Below are positions 24,587 through 36,150 of a stretch of DNA of 64,000 bases, one piece after another. The notes under the pieces are model-generated. The model was not told the DNA's origin, did not search any database, and worked only from the letters and a program-made list of their open reading frames with translations. How positions within the stretch are numbered: position 1 is the stretch's first letter; every line of letters starts with the position of its first letter. The translations under genes and the position numbers were made by a program. Origin of the DNA: Paraphysoderma sedebokerense (lineage: Eukaryota > Blastocladiomycota > Physodermatomycetes > Physodermatales > Physodermataceae). The stretch is from NCBI GenBank assembly GCA_025602915.1, contig JAHLJZ010000007.1, positions 524,992 to 588,991 on the forward strand. Direction: 5' to 3'.

Positions 24587-27500
24587 ATGGAGTACAGTGC
24601 TTCTCCCCCGCTATCATCGTCGCCCTCGATATTTGCACCTCGTATTCTTACTACATTCCAAGAAAGTGGCAAAACTTCCTCTTCGCTATCACCGCAGACT
24701 CCACCACATACCTTATTTTCAGAATCAAAACGTCGCTCTCCAGCCGGAAGATCCCTGCAATCAATCGAACATTCAAAGGATGCTCTCTTCGACCAGGGAT
24801 TTAGTGTCCACATCGCAAACTCGGAATCAACTTGCATGTCGATTTCACCGAGTCAACGAGATGTCGTAGTCACCAGCCGTAAAGGATTATTCATCATAGA
24901 TTTGGAAAACCCATTCGAAGACCCGAGATTGTTGGAAAGGAGGAAACCAAAGTCTGTGTGGTCCCGACAATTCAGTGCAGTCAGTCAAGTGCAATGGAAC
25001 CCTCATCAAGCCCGAGAATCGTGGGTCGCCAGCACCGTGAGTATTTTATAGCTCCTGCAAAAAGAAATCACCATCTAATTACAGGGAATACTGATTCTCC
25101 TTGCCATCATTTCTACAGAGCAATGCCAATGTTTTGATTTGGAATTTGAACTTGTTTTCGTCCACGACTTCAACACCAAACCAAACACCACCGTCCTCTC
25201 CTCCAACCTCGACATATCCTGACTTTCTCTCTTCTCCTTCTGGCTCACCTGTTGAACGAGTACTATCTGGGCACAGTAGAACAGTCACCGACTTGAATTG
25301 GAGTGTGTTTCAGACCGAAGTTTTGGCGACCTGTGGATTGGATTCATACACATTACTCTGGGATCTCCGAAAACCGGGGAAAGCGGTGAATTCATTTTGT
25401 GCTTGGACCGGTTTGTCAAATGTTTGAGTGTATGCAATGGAGTCTGTTAATTGTTATACTCATATCATTCTTGAACTTTGAATAGCTGGAGTTTCCCAAG
25501 TTAAATGGAATCCAAGAAACAATTGGATCCTGGCCACAGCTCATGAAGAACGGTTGATGCTTTGGGATATTCGAGTTCGTATTGCTATCAAATATCCTCC
25601 ATCGCGTCTGAAAACTTTCTGACTGTCATTCGTTCTATATATAGAAAGGGTCGATACCGATGGCCCAAATCCCGACTCATAATGCCAAGATTTACAGCAT
25701 CTGTTGGTCCCCGGTAAACGAAAACGAAATTGCGACTTCAAGTCAAGACAAGACTGTCAAATTTTGGAACATTATAGACCTTGAGAACTCTCAAGGGGTA
25801 ATCAATACAGGCTATCCTGTCTCCAAATGCCAGTATACTGTAAGTTTAAATTGCCCGCTTTCTTACGTGTAGCATTTTTCTGATTGAGTTCTTTCAATTG
25901 CAACTAGCCTTTTGGACTTGGTGTGGTGACAACTTCGTACAGAAAGCAAGAGCCATCATTAGTGTTTTGGAGTCGAAGCGACTTGTCTCAGCCTGCGTTT
26001 GAAGTAACTGGATTTTCCGACATAGTGCAAGACTTTGGTTGGAGAATCAAGAGGCAAACCGAGACCAATGATGGTAATATTTTGCAACCGTTTCCTTTCA
26101 ACTTTAGCATTACTTTGGCACTGACTCATGACTAAAATTTGAACAGATAACAACGAATTCCAACTCATCACATGGTCATCTTCCCAGCAGCTAAAAGTTT
26201 CAACTATGGAACCGTCCCAGCTCAAAGCGTTAGGCCACACGCCGTTTTCGACCCACTTATCAACCCATGATTTGCCACCACTGCCAACTGCCGCGTCCGC
26301 TTTGTCCTCCTTCTCATTCCGTGATCCTCCTAAGCCCTCCCGAGTGAATTCATTAGTGTCCCTCAAAATGGCTGGTACAAGACGTAGATCGTCTAACAAC
26401 AGTACAGACGCCCTTCTCAAAAATCTGCGGGGCCTTATCCCAAAATCCAACGCTTCCACGAAAACCGGAACTTCTGATTTCGGTTTCAAAAGCGGTGAAC
26501 TGCCCTTGCGTAATTTAAAAGATGAAGTCATTTGGGTGTCTGGTAAATACCCGAATGTCAAATTTGAAAAAGTTGACGTCCCATTAAGATTTTGTGGGAT
26601 CGGGTTATACGGTCCTTGGGGCCCGGACGGCAAGACTTTGTTTGTGAGAATAACAGTGAGGTTCCCTGAGAAGTATCCAGATAACGAAACCCCTATATTC
26701 GAGTTTAACCAAACTGAAGAATTAAGTGTGAAGACCAGGGAAGAATTGTCGCAGGTATGCGTTAAAAGGCTAACCGCTTCCATGTCATCGTGTCACCTTT
26801 GAGATTGACAATGGGCAAATTTTGTAGGAGCTGAACTCGATAGCGGAAAAATATGTGTCTAAGAACCGACCATGTTTGGAACAATGCCTACGATATCTAC
26901 TCGGTGAATCGAATCTGTCTCGTACCCTTACTGCCTCTCTTATTGAACCTACCGCAGATAAATTCACGTCCGAAGAAGAAAAACTATCCGAGCCGACTTC
27001 ATCGTCCGAAGATACCGATGAAGACGAATCGCTGCAAGGTTTATCAAAGCGTAAGGACGACGTGAGACTACTGGTCAAAAGTGTTGCAGACAAATATGAC
27101 CAAGGCGTTCCGTTCCCCGTGGTGTGTGGTGTATCGTGGACCGGGAACGGAAACGTTGTTGCATTTTTCAGTCCCCTGACACGAATGAATCGACGAACGT
27201 CGAATGCATCACCATCACCGTCCCACCACGCCAGCCCTAACCATAGTCAAACTTCAAACCCTACAGGCACTGCAAAAGATAATGTAGGGGATGAAATCAT
27301 TCAAGTTATTCATACCCATCCTAGGAGTTATGATCAGTATGAAATGTTTGTCAGCAAAATGAGGGTATCTGATGTACGAAGTCGAAATGCCACCGATTCA
27401 AGCGTGCATGATGATACGATGGATGAAGCGGATGACCAGGATGACATTTATACGGTGCCTAGTTTGTATTTCAGACCTCATAGGGTTCGTATCGTTGTTT

Positions 27501-29410
27501 TGCTGTCCGTCATTTTCCCATATAGAAAGGATCTCACTGATGGAAGTGTTGTTTCCTATATAGACTCAACCTACCCAAAACGAAGAATTTATCACCCGTT
27601 TCCGTAATAAGCTATTTGGACAGCCCAAGAATTCTGTAGCGGTCTCAACTACTTCGTCGGGCAACTTGACTGCTGCCGCCCCTCACAACCGACGAAAGTC
27701 CATCCCAAGTTCACTTTCGAAGTTGACGTCGCAAACTTCTTCCTCAACATCATCGTTGATGGGGATGGGTAACCAAAGGGATCCACCTAGAAGTGTTGGA
27801 GGAGGCTCGGTGGGTGACACGAGAGATATCTTTTCACCAAAGACTAAAGAGATTATGTACGGCATTGTGATTAAGGATTTCCGACAATATTTACCGGTGT
27901 CGCCAGATTTGGCTAAAGCTTATACGTATGTCAACCTTAATTGCTTTCTCTGTCCAATTATATTTCAACTTCAATGATACGAGGCTCACCGTTATGATTA
28001 CAGTCTCCGAGATACCCATCCGATCAAAATATGCCGCTATAACGCCCAAGTCGCCCGATCATTTAATCGACCCGATCTCGCCAAAATCTGGACCTGTGCG
28101 GAACTCATTCTGGCCAGGTGTATTCCTCCTTCCCTTCAATCTTTGCATGGATCCCGGCGCGGACCTTCCAATACACATGTATTGAGTGAAGAATGGAGAT
28201 CAATCAGTTGGGGTCGACACCCATTTGGAAGGAAAATGGTGGATAATATATTTGCCCATTTTGAACGGATTGGGGATGTACAGACTTTGGCATTACTGTC
28301 CTGTGTATTCACTGAACCGTTCCAAAAATCACGCGGTAAAACAGTGAGTACATTTCCCTTGTTATATGGTTCATTTTTGCCCCCCATTCAATTCAAAACT
28401 CACCTTTTGCCATTATGAATATATAAAGACGCCTCACGCAACTCAACCAAAATCGTCACCATTGTTATACCATGTTCCTTCCAATACTCATTCCGAACCA
28501 CATTCACAGACGCCATATAAAACAATATCCCAACAATACAACTCCCCCCGTTACTTCGCCACCTCCATTCCTCAATCATATAATCCCCCTCCCATCCCCC
28601 CATCACTCACGCTTCCTCATAACGCCGTCACGATGTCCGATTCACCTGGCATGGTGCTGGTTTCTGATTTATCGAGTCCCGGGAAAAGTCCAAGACGAGG
28701 TAGTGTAAAGGTTAGAAAGGAGAGTTTAGATGGGCAGGCTGTAATGGTTAAAATGATGGGGTCGCCGGGTGAATTTGATTTTGAAATGAAGTTTGTATTG
28801 TTTTATCTCTCTACTGCGATTGTTCCTTTAACATCATTGCCGTTCGTTTAATCTCGCAATTAGCCCAAAACAAGTTCCTCTGCTGAATCCCGATCGAATT
28901 CACATATTCAATCAATACCGCCTTGCGTATGCTGATTTATTGTTCCGCTGGGGATTACTGGAAGCCAGAGCTGCCGTCATGAAATTCGTAGGAACAATCG
29001 ATAAAGAGGGGGAATATGGTTTGCTTTTTCATTGCCACTTTTTTTTCCGGCAAAAGATTAATGATTGTTCTTTTTGATTTTGATAGTTTCTGGAATTAAG
29101 ATTCGGTGTCCTATTTGCTACATTGAACTGCGCCCAGGTGAGAAATGTGTAGGTTGTGAACGACAACGATTCACAAGGTGTTCAATATGTCATTTATCAG
29201 TTAAAGGTCTGTCGCATTACTATATCTACTATTTCAGTCATGGATATTTCTCTTTTAACTGTTGTTGTTGCGATAATACCAGGGTTAACCATATTCTGTC
29301 CGGTCTGTGGACACGGCGGTCACGCTGAACATATCCGAGATTGGTTTGCTGAGGGGAACAAAGCTTGTCCGACAGGGTGTGGCTGTAAATGTGCATTCTT
29401 AGGGCTGTAA
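24587..29410 (+). CDS. WDR59: WDR59/Mtc5, GATOR2/SEACAT subunit
   Basis: Large multi-exon gene for the WDR59 (yeast Mtc5/Sea3) subunit of GATOR2/SEACAT, which controls TORC1 at the lysosome/vacuole. The N-terminal propeller is plain: LFIIDLENPFEDPRLLER, VSQVQWNPHQARESWVAST, LSGHSRTVTDLNWSVFQTEV, LATCGLDSYTLLWDLRKPGK, VKWNPRNNWILATAHEERLM, LWDIRKGSIPMAQIPTHNAK and ATSSQDKTVKFWN. After a Ser/Pro linker comes an RWD-type domain (VTVRFPEKYPDNETPIFEF). Long low-complexity linkers follow, then a helical segment (YRLAYADLLFRWGLLEARA). The C-terminal RING-like zinc fingers are IRCPICYIELRPGEKCVGCE, TRCSICHLSVKG and FCPVCGHGGHAEHIRDWF, then CPTGCGCKC to the stop at 29408. Domain order WD40-RWD-RING matches the family exactly. 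Exons in the 27.5-29 kb linkers are less certain. Confidence 0.92.
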
Positions 29411-29640
29411 AGAGTTATTACTGTAAATCGTATAATTAACATGTATTATCTAGCACAATACTGTAATGTAAACAGTGTATAAAGTTAGTCGGTGATTGTA
29501 AGGAGAGGAATGAGGAAAACCATCAAATTGAGGAACGCGTTTGGACATTCTCTGAGCATCCCTTTTATTACTTTCATTGATATATTGACGATACACAACG
29601 ACTGTTAATTGGAAAAATAATAGTGTCATACAAACATTCA
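29411..29640. other. short spacer, nothing recognised
   Basis: Tandem spacer between the WDR59 stop and the ATG of the TPR gene, both on the plus strand. No feature was seen. Confidence 0.4.
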
Positions 29641-32600
29641 ATGGCCGAAACAAAACCTTCATCTCATGATACTGTACTCGATCTTCGATCATTGAACGAT
29701 ATCGACAAGATTTTAGTGAAATATTCCTCAAAGATCTCAGAAAAGCAGAAAGAATTGAATCTTCCCTCGTTACCATCCCATTCAAATATTCAACAATCTC
29801 AAAGTTTAACTACCGATTCGAATTTGCCGAAACCTAAGGAAGAAACAAAACCGATTCATTCTACGTACGAAACCACCATCTCAATCTGTGCGATCTCAAA
29901 TCCGACGTTATCTAATCCACTATCAAAGGGTTCCTCCATTACGAACATTGACAAACCAATATCCAGTGCGCAGAAATTATTAAATCAAAAGACTACAGAG
30001 CAAAAACTAAATTCTACGGCTACATACCTACCAATTCATCAGGCGAGTGCTACTCTCTCGGTCACCACTAACGCGTCGTCGGAACAAAGAATCAATTTGA
30101 AGTACTCTAAACCAGAGTTGTTGACTGAGCGAAGACCATCCAGATTAGAAAAATGGAATATAAAAAATGGGATGTCAGGATCGGGGTTAAGGAGTTGTAC
30201 TAACCGTAATAGAAAACGGGTGGAAAAGAAGTTTGAACCGAGGAAATTGGGAACGTCGATCTCGGATTACCTTGCGAAACGAGGAAAAAACGATGGTAAA
30301 TAAAATTTTATTTATATTCATCGCAATATATGCGGGGAACTCATTGTCAACTTTGTGGTCTGAATTAATACAGGGATCCGCGAGAAAGATTTAATTACGA
30401 TACATCAGTTACCTGTTAAATCCAACAAACCAAAACCTGGCACATTATCGTACAATGGTCAAACAGAGGACACTGATCATTGGTTGGAAGAGAACCAAGA
30501 TGATGAAACACTGTCGGAGAATGCCTTCAAAATTAGTATTGACTTTTTAAGACCGAAATCACCTATCCGATTCAGCAATACCCGATTCAGCAATATCCGA
30601 TGGAACCCAAATTTTGATCGCTTGCATGATCCGACTGCTACATTATCAAATGAAAATCATCCTGAGATGGAGAGTCAAACCAGAACTGATGGCAAGGTAG
30701 ATACGAGCAAAGTACTGCAACAAACGAGGGATTGGCATCCACCGATGGCAATGGACGAAGAGACGAATCCGAGTGAGATAGGTGTAAGTACACTATTAAC
30801 ATAAAATATATTTATTGATTATCCAGATTGACTATAGCATTGTGTATCCAGGTTCTTGGGCAAGCTGTAAAATATGAGATCGCAACCGATAGGTCCAACT
30901 CTCCGCTTCGGTTGTTGCCTTCTAGGCTTCATTTACGTTCGCCTTCTCTTCACCATTATCAAATCTCATGTGAAAATGATTTAAGTACTTCAGTACAGGT
31001 ACACCAATATTGAGACCTTGTACTGTGAGTTGGCCAGACTTTAATTGCCATTTGCTAGGTCCCCGAAAATCGTCCGTCGTCCTCTCCATCTCTCACTATT
31101 CCACGATCGCCGGTACAATTCGCCGCACAGTTTTCACCAAATTTATCAAATATGATTTCGAATCAACAGAATAATTCCCGTCCGTCTTCTCCTGAGCGAC
31201 CAGACGTGTTGTTATTAGGGAATAACGCTGATGCCGAAGTAACGATCACCATTGAGACCCAACCTCATCATCCCAATTTAATGGGTAATGATTTATCCAG
31301 CAATGATAGCGCTGACGACGACATTTATATTTATTGTTTACCGACATCTGCTGCTGCGGACGGCCAGGTATTGCCGAATGTGCTGGCTGGCACTGAGATT
31401 TCCGAGAATATTGACTTGGAAGTAAAATCAAAGGAACATCAGCGGCCCAGCACAATCAAGACAGCCGGGAGCGGTAGGCAAAGGTCTAGCAATAACAAAC
31501 ATCGAGTAGCATTCGATAGCACCGTTCAAGATAAAAATGATATCCAAGACCGAAGACCAAAATCCAATGGTCCGTCTTCGGCAAGAAAATATTTCACATC
31601 ACCTGGCCAAAGTAACTCTAATGCTACCACTGGCGAGGATGATTCGGCACTCTCCACTTCAAGCGTACATATTGATGATCCGGGTCTGGAGTGGTCCGGT
31701 GAATCATCGGAGTCCGCGTCTTCATCCTTAACCGACATTCGAAAAGAATCGGTACCAACAACTCCCAATCCGAATTCACTCAAACTGTTGCGACAGAAAG
31801 TCGATCTGTTTTCATATGTAGCTCACTGGGAAGGCTGGACCGAGATTATCACTAATCCGAACTCCGATTATCATCTTGTAGTTATTGTTCATTTTCTTGA
31901 ACTGACGATGCGAAGTATCAACTAACAGCGGATCAAAGTTCTGCATGCCTCAAGCGACGGATGCCGAAGATGATCTGAAAGTAATAGAACAAGAAATGGG
32001 CCGGTTTGGAAAGTTTGAACCCATTCCAGTTGAACTGCAGTTTCGAAGGCTGTATTCCATGGCGCGGCTAGACATGTTTGACGAACTGTTACAGTTATCG
32101 GAGGCCGTCCTTCGTACAAGTATGTTTGAAGCGTTGTGCCTCTAAATAGGTGTATTCTTCCTTACGATTTCATTGGCAGGCTACTTGTTCATGCCGATAA
32201 GATTTCTTCGAGCGATGGTTTACCTTAAATCAGGAAATGCCGAAGACTGTTTGCGAGAGTTAGATTATATAACGGATAGAACAAAAGAGATTCTTGAAGC
32301 GTGGATCATAAAAGCCCGCTTATGCTCCAAATTAGGTTTTTATAGCGACTGCGTATTATCTGTTTCGTGACCTTTTCAATTAAACTCGAATTGCTTCGGT
32401 AGGATATACCAAAATTGCGATACACGCTTATTCTCACCTACTTCGAAAGAGGCCAACATCATGGAAATGCTTCTGCGAACGAGCGCAACTGTACGAAAGT
32501 GTAGATGTAAGTACTGTAAATCCGAAATTTTTTATGTCTCGTGATATCATTTCAACATACTTTAAATAGGATCAACGCGCGGCGATGGAAGACTTTAAAT

Positions 32601-35600
32601 CAGTATTAAAACTGGACCCAACAAACTGCATGGCGCTCTGGAAATATGCGTACTTCTATATGGAAAAAGAATTATGGGACGACGCTCTTGATACTTTAAA
32701 TCGATTACTGGATATTGAGGGCAAAAATGACAAAATTTTTTATTTAAGAGCGAAAGCGCATTCGATGATGCTACACTGGGACAATGCATTAGAAGTAAGA
32801 AGAACTTTCGATGACTTGATCGGCGCGTTAATTAGAGGAAAATTGAAACTGTTTTAGAATTTAACGATAGCCATCAAGATAAATCCGAGGAAGGCAAAAT
32901 ATTATACCCGTAGAGGTGCGTTGCTGCGGAATTGTAACCCGAAGTGGGCTCTCGAAAATTTGAGCATTTCTTTGCTCCTTGACGACGGAGCAGATAATGC
33001 GAGTGCATACTTCTTTCGAGGTACTTTTTGTTCTTGGTGGTGGTAATATGAATTCGGAATGATAATGCTTATTTGTACTTTTAGCATTTGTGTATCTCAA
33101 ACTGCAGAAATATGAACTGGCATTGGGTGATTTGATTCGACGTATGTTACTTCAGTTGATCTGTTGCCGCCAAACTCGAGACTTAACTCATATTCACAGT
33201 TTCTGAATTGGAACCGATTAACGCACACAATTATTTAAATATGGGTATTATAAGCATGCAGCATTTGGAGGAATATTTGCAAGCGCTCTATTACTTCGAC
33301 ACCGCATTGAATCAAGGTAAATATCCGAATGACGAATTTCTAAACGCGGTAGTGCATATTTGCAGCAATTATCTAATGCTTTCTCTAGACCCATTGCTAC
33401 TGCAGGCATATCTGTGTCGAGCGGAATTATATCGAATTTTACATAGCGAGTCGTTAATAACTTCGTTCCTCGGTGCGACGATCGCAATGAAACTGAAGCG
33501 AAAGTCGGGCGAGGTGGGACTACTTAATAAAGCTATAAGAGAATACTCTAAAGCGATACATCTATTCCCGACGGATTATCAGTTGTATCTGCGTAGAGGC
33601 CGGTTATTATTGAAGGAAAGGTCAGTGAGAAAACTGCCAAGTTTTGGACTTCGTTGCGTACTGATTTCGCATCTAGTAAGATTAAAGCTGCTATCCACGA
33701 TTTTCAGTCTGCGTTTGAGCTCAATTCCGGAATTGCGCAGACATTCTTGCAGGTTAGTCACAACTTTTGGGAACCTCAGTTACTTAAACTTTAACGGCTT
33801 TTTGTCCCCGCTTATTCGACAGAGAGCATTCATTCTGTCATTTCAAGGGGAATACAACGTTATACTGCGTGAATTTGAGCGATTATCAACCCCGGAGAGG
33901 AATGATCCGAGTTTATTGGTTCTTATTGCACAAGCAAAAATTCAAATGAATGATACGAAAGGGGCATATGAGGCAATGAATCGCGCTTCCGATTTGACAG
34001 AAAGTGAACCGCAGATATTTTTACAGCGTGGCATCTGTTTGCAGAATATGGGAGATTATACGGGAGCTCAAGCTGAATTTGGAAAGTGCATTAAAGTGCA
34101 TCCAAATTTTGCCAGAGTATGTACAAATCCCCTTATATAGTGATCCAAGTCTTCATCCTTTATTGACATATCTGGTAGGCGTGGTATCACCGCGGAGCAT
34201 GTCGGTTGCTGATGAAAGACGAAGATGGAATCGCTGACATTTGTGAATCCATTCGTCTTGATCCGGATTACGTTGATGCGTATCTCAGCAAGGCGACTTA
34301 CCTTGACGAGAAGGGAAGATACGCTGAAGCCTTAGAGGACTGCAATGAAATAGTAAAACTGGATCCGATGTGCAGTAGAGCTTACCTTCTGCGCGGTTCC
34401 TTGAAGTGCAAGTTAAAACAATTCGGATTGGCGTTGTCCGATTTCACACGGTGCATAACTCTTGATCCGGTTTGTCTTCTGTTTTATATTGAAAGGTGGT
34501 GCAAAATTATTCACATGATCTTGCAGAGATGTGTCATTGCGTATTTTAATCGTGGTGTGACATACCAAAACTTCGACAGTTATTATAAAGCAATACAAGA
34601 TTACAGCGTTGTTCTGTTGCTATCGTCTGACTATGTAATCATATTATGTTCCTTTTAAATTCGGCTGACACTTGCTCACCGTATTTTATGCAGAGTGCGT
34701 ACAGAAATCGCGGGCTTCTATACTTAATGCTTGAAGACTACGACAACGCGCTGAGAGACTTCCAGATGGCAGTTGAACAATTCCCCGAAGACAACGGGTT
34801 GAAAGGTTTGCTGGGGCTATGTCTGCATAAACTAGGTAAAATGTCGGAAGCTGTCGAAGTTTTTACAAAAGTAAGTAACTAAGAGTTGATGAGGCATTTC
34901 CTACCGAATACTGACTTCTCTTTACAATAGGCCATCGCGATGTATACTGCGGCTGTCGAAAATTACTTGGAGCGAGGCAATATTCTGGCACATACAGGGA
35001 AATTTCAGGGGGCAAAGTAAGAATTTCATTTTTCCGAGCATTTCTTCACGGAAATGTTGTGTTGATTATAAACCCACAGACGTGATTATGTACGCTGTAT
35101 ACATACAGACCCTTCCTGCATGGAAGCATACATTAATTTAGGGTACATTATGCAAAAGTCGGGCAAATATAACCAGGTAATTTCTTACATTGTTGAATCA
35201 CTCATTATTTTAGTTACTTTTACCAATACAATCTTCTAGGCGTGGGCTTGCTTTACTTCCGCAATAACTCGGGATCCACATTGCACTATCGCTCTTGAGG
35301 GCAGAGCAGTCATTAATATATTGACAGGCAACTATTTCGCGGCTATGTTGGATATAAATAAAGCCATCCAGGTTTACTCAGATGAACCTGAATTGGTAAC
35401 AAATCGTGGTGTCATACATCAGTATTTTGGCGATTTTGCAAATGCTCTCAAAGACTTCAAGGTAGAATATTTCCTCTTTTGTGTAAACCTTATAAATATT
35501 AGATTTAACCAAAGTTTCTTCAGCTGGCAATCCGTTTAAACGAAAATTACGCTCTCGCTTATTTCAATGCTGCAACTATGTATTTTCAGCAGTCTTCGTG

Positions 35601-36110
35601 GAAGAAAGCTCTGGAGTATTACGACAAAGTTCGTCATTTGATTTAATTATGCTGGTCATGGTTTATTTTCCTTACTCGTCCTTAGGCTATTCAGCTTAAT
35701 CCTACAGACATCGCGTCCCTACTGAATCGAGGTGTCACGCATTCAATGTTGCATGACTATGATCGCGCCGTCTCAGACTTTAATGTGTGTCTAACATTAT
35801 CAACGAATCCGTCATTTCAAGCCAGAGTTTATTTTAATCGTGCTAAAGTGTTCGAAAATTTTGGTGAATTGAGTAAGGCAGAAGATGACTTTTCAAATGT
35901 CCTGAAGTTAAACCCGAACGACTCCAGTGCGTACGCCAAGAGAGGAGAAATGTTCGTAGACTTTTTTTTTTTGCCAAGCTCTTTTTCAAAATTAGCATTC
36001 TTTTTCTGACAACAATGTACCATAATGTCAGACGCGGAAAACTGTCGAATCCTCAAGCTGCCATGGCAGATTACCAGAAATATTTATCTCTGAAAATGGA
36101 GAGTGAATAA
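29641..36110 (+). CDS. TTC6: TTC6-like protein with long array of TPR repeats
   Basis: Very large multi-exon gene. The first ATG of the opening frame is 29641 (MAETKPSSHDTVLDLRSL). About 600 N-terminal residues are disordered, rich in Ser, Thr, Asn and Pro. From 31.8 kb on, the exons encode a near-continuous TPR array. Examples are AMEDFKSVLKLDPTNCMALW, KAIREYSKAIHLFPTDYQLY, AQAEFGKCIKVHPNFARAW, AYLSKATYLDEKGRYAEALE, AYRNRGLLYLMLEDYDNALR, AYINLGYIMQKSGKYNQAW, ALAYFNAATMYFQQSSWKKA and YFNRAKVFENFGELSKAEDD. The end is AMADYQKYLSLKMESE, with the stop at 36108. A disordered N-terminus before many TPRs, and the ALAYFNAATMYF and YFNRAxxxENF phrases, resemble vertebrate TTC6, a ciliary TPR protein. 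Joining of N-terminal and TPR parts rests on one phase-compatible junction (SDYHL to FCMPQATD). The gene ends 40 bp from the convergent DUF262 gene. Confidence 0.75.
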
Positions 36111-36150
36111 AGAATTAATGATTTAAAATATTTATTCTACTCTTCACGGT

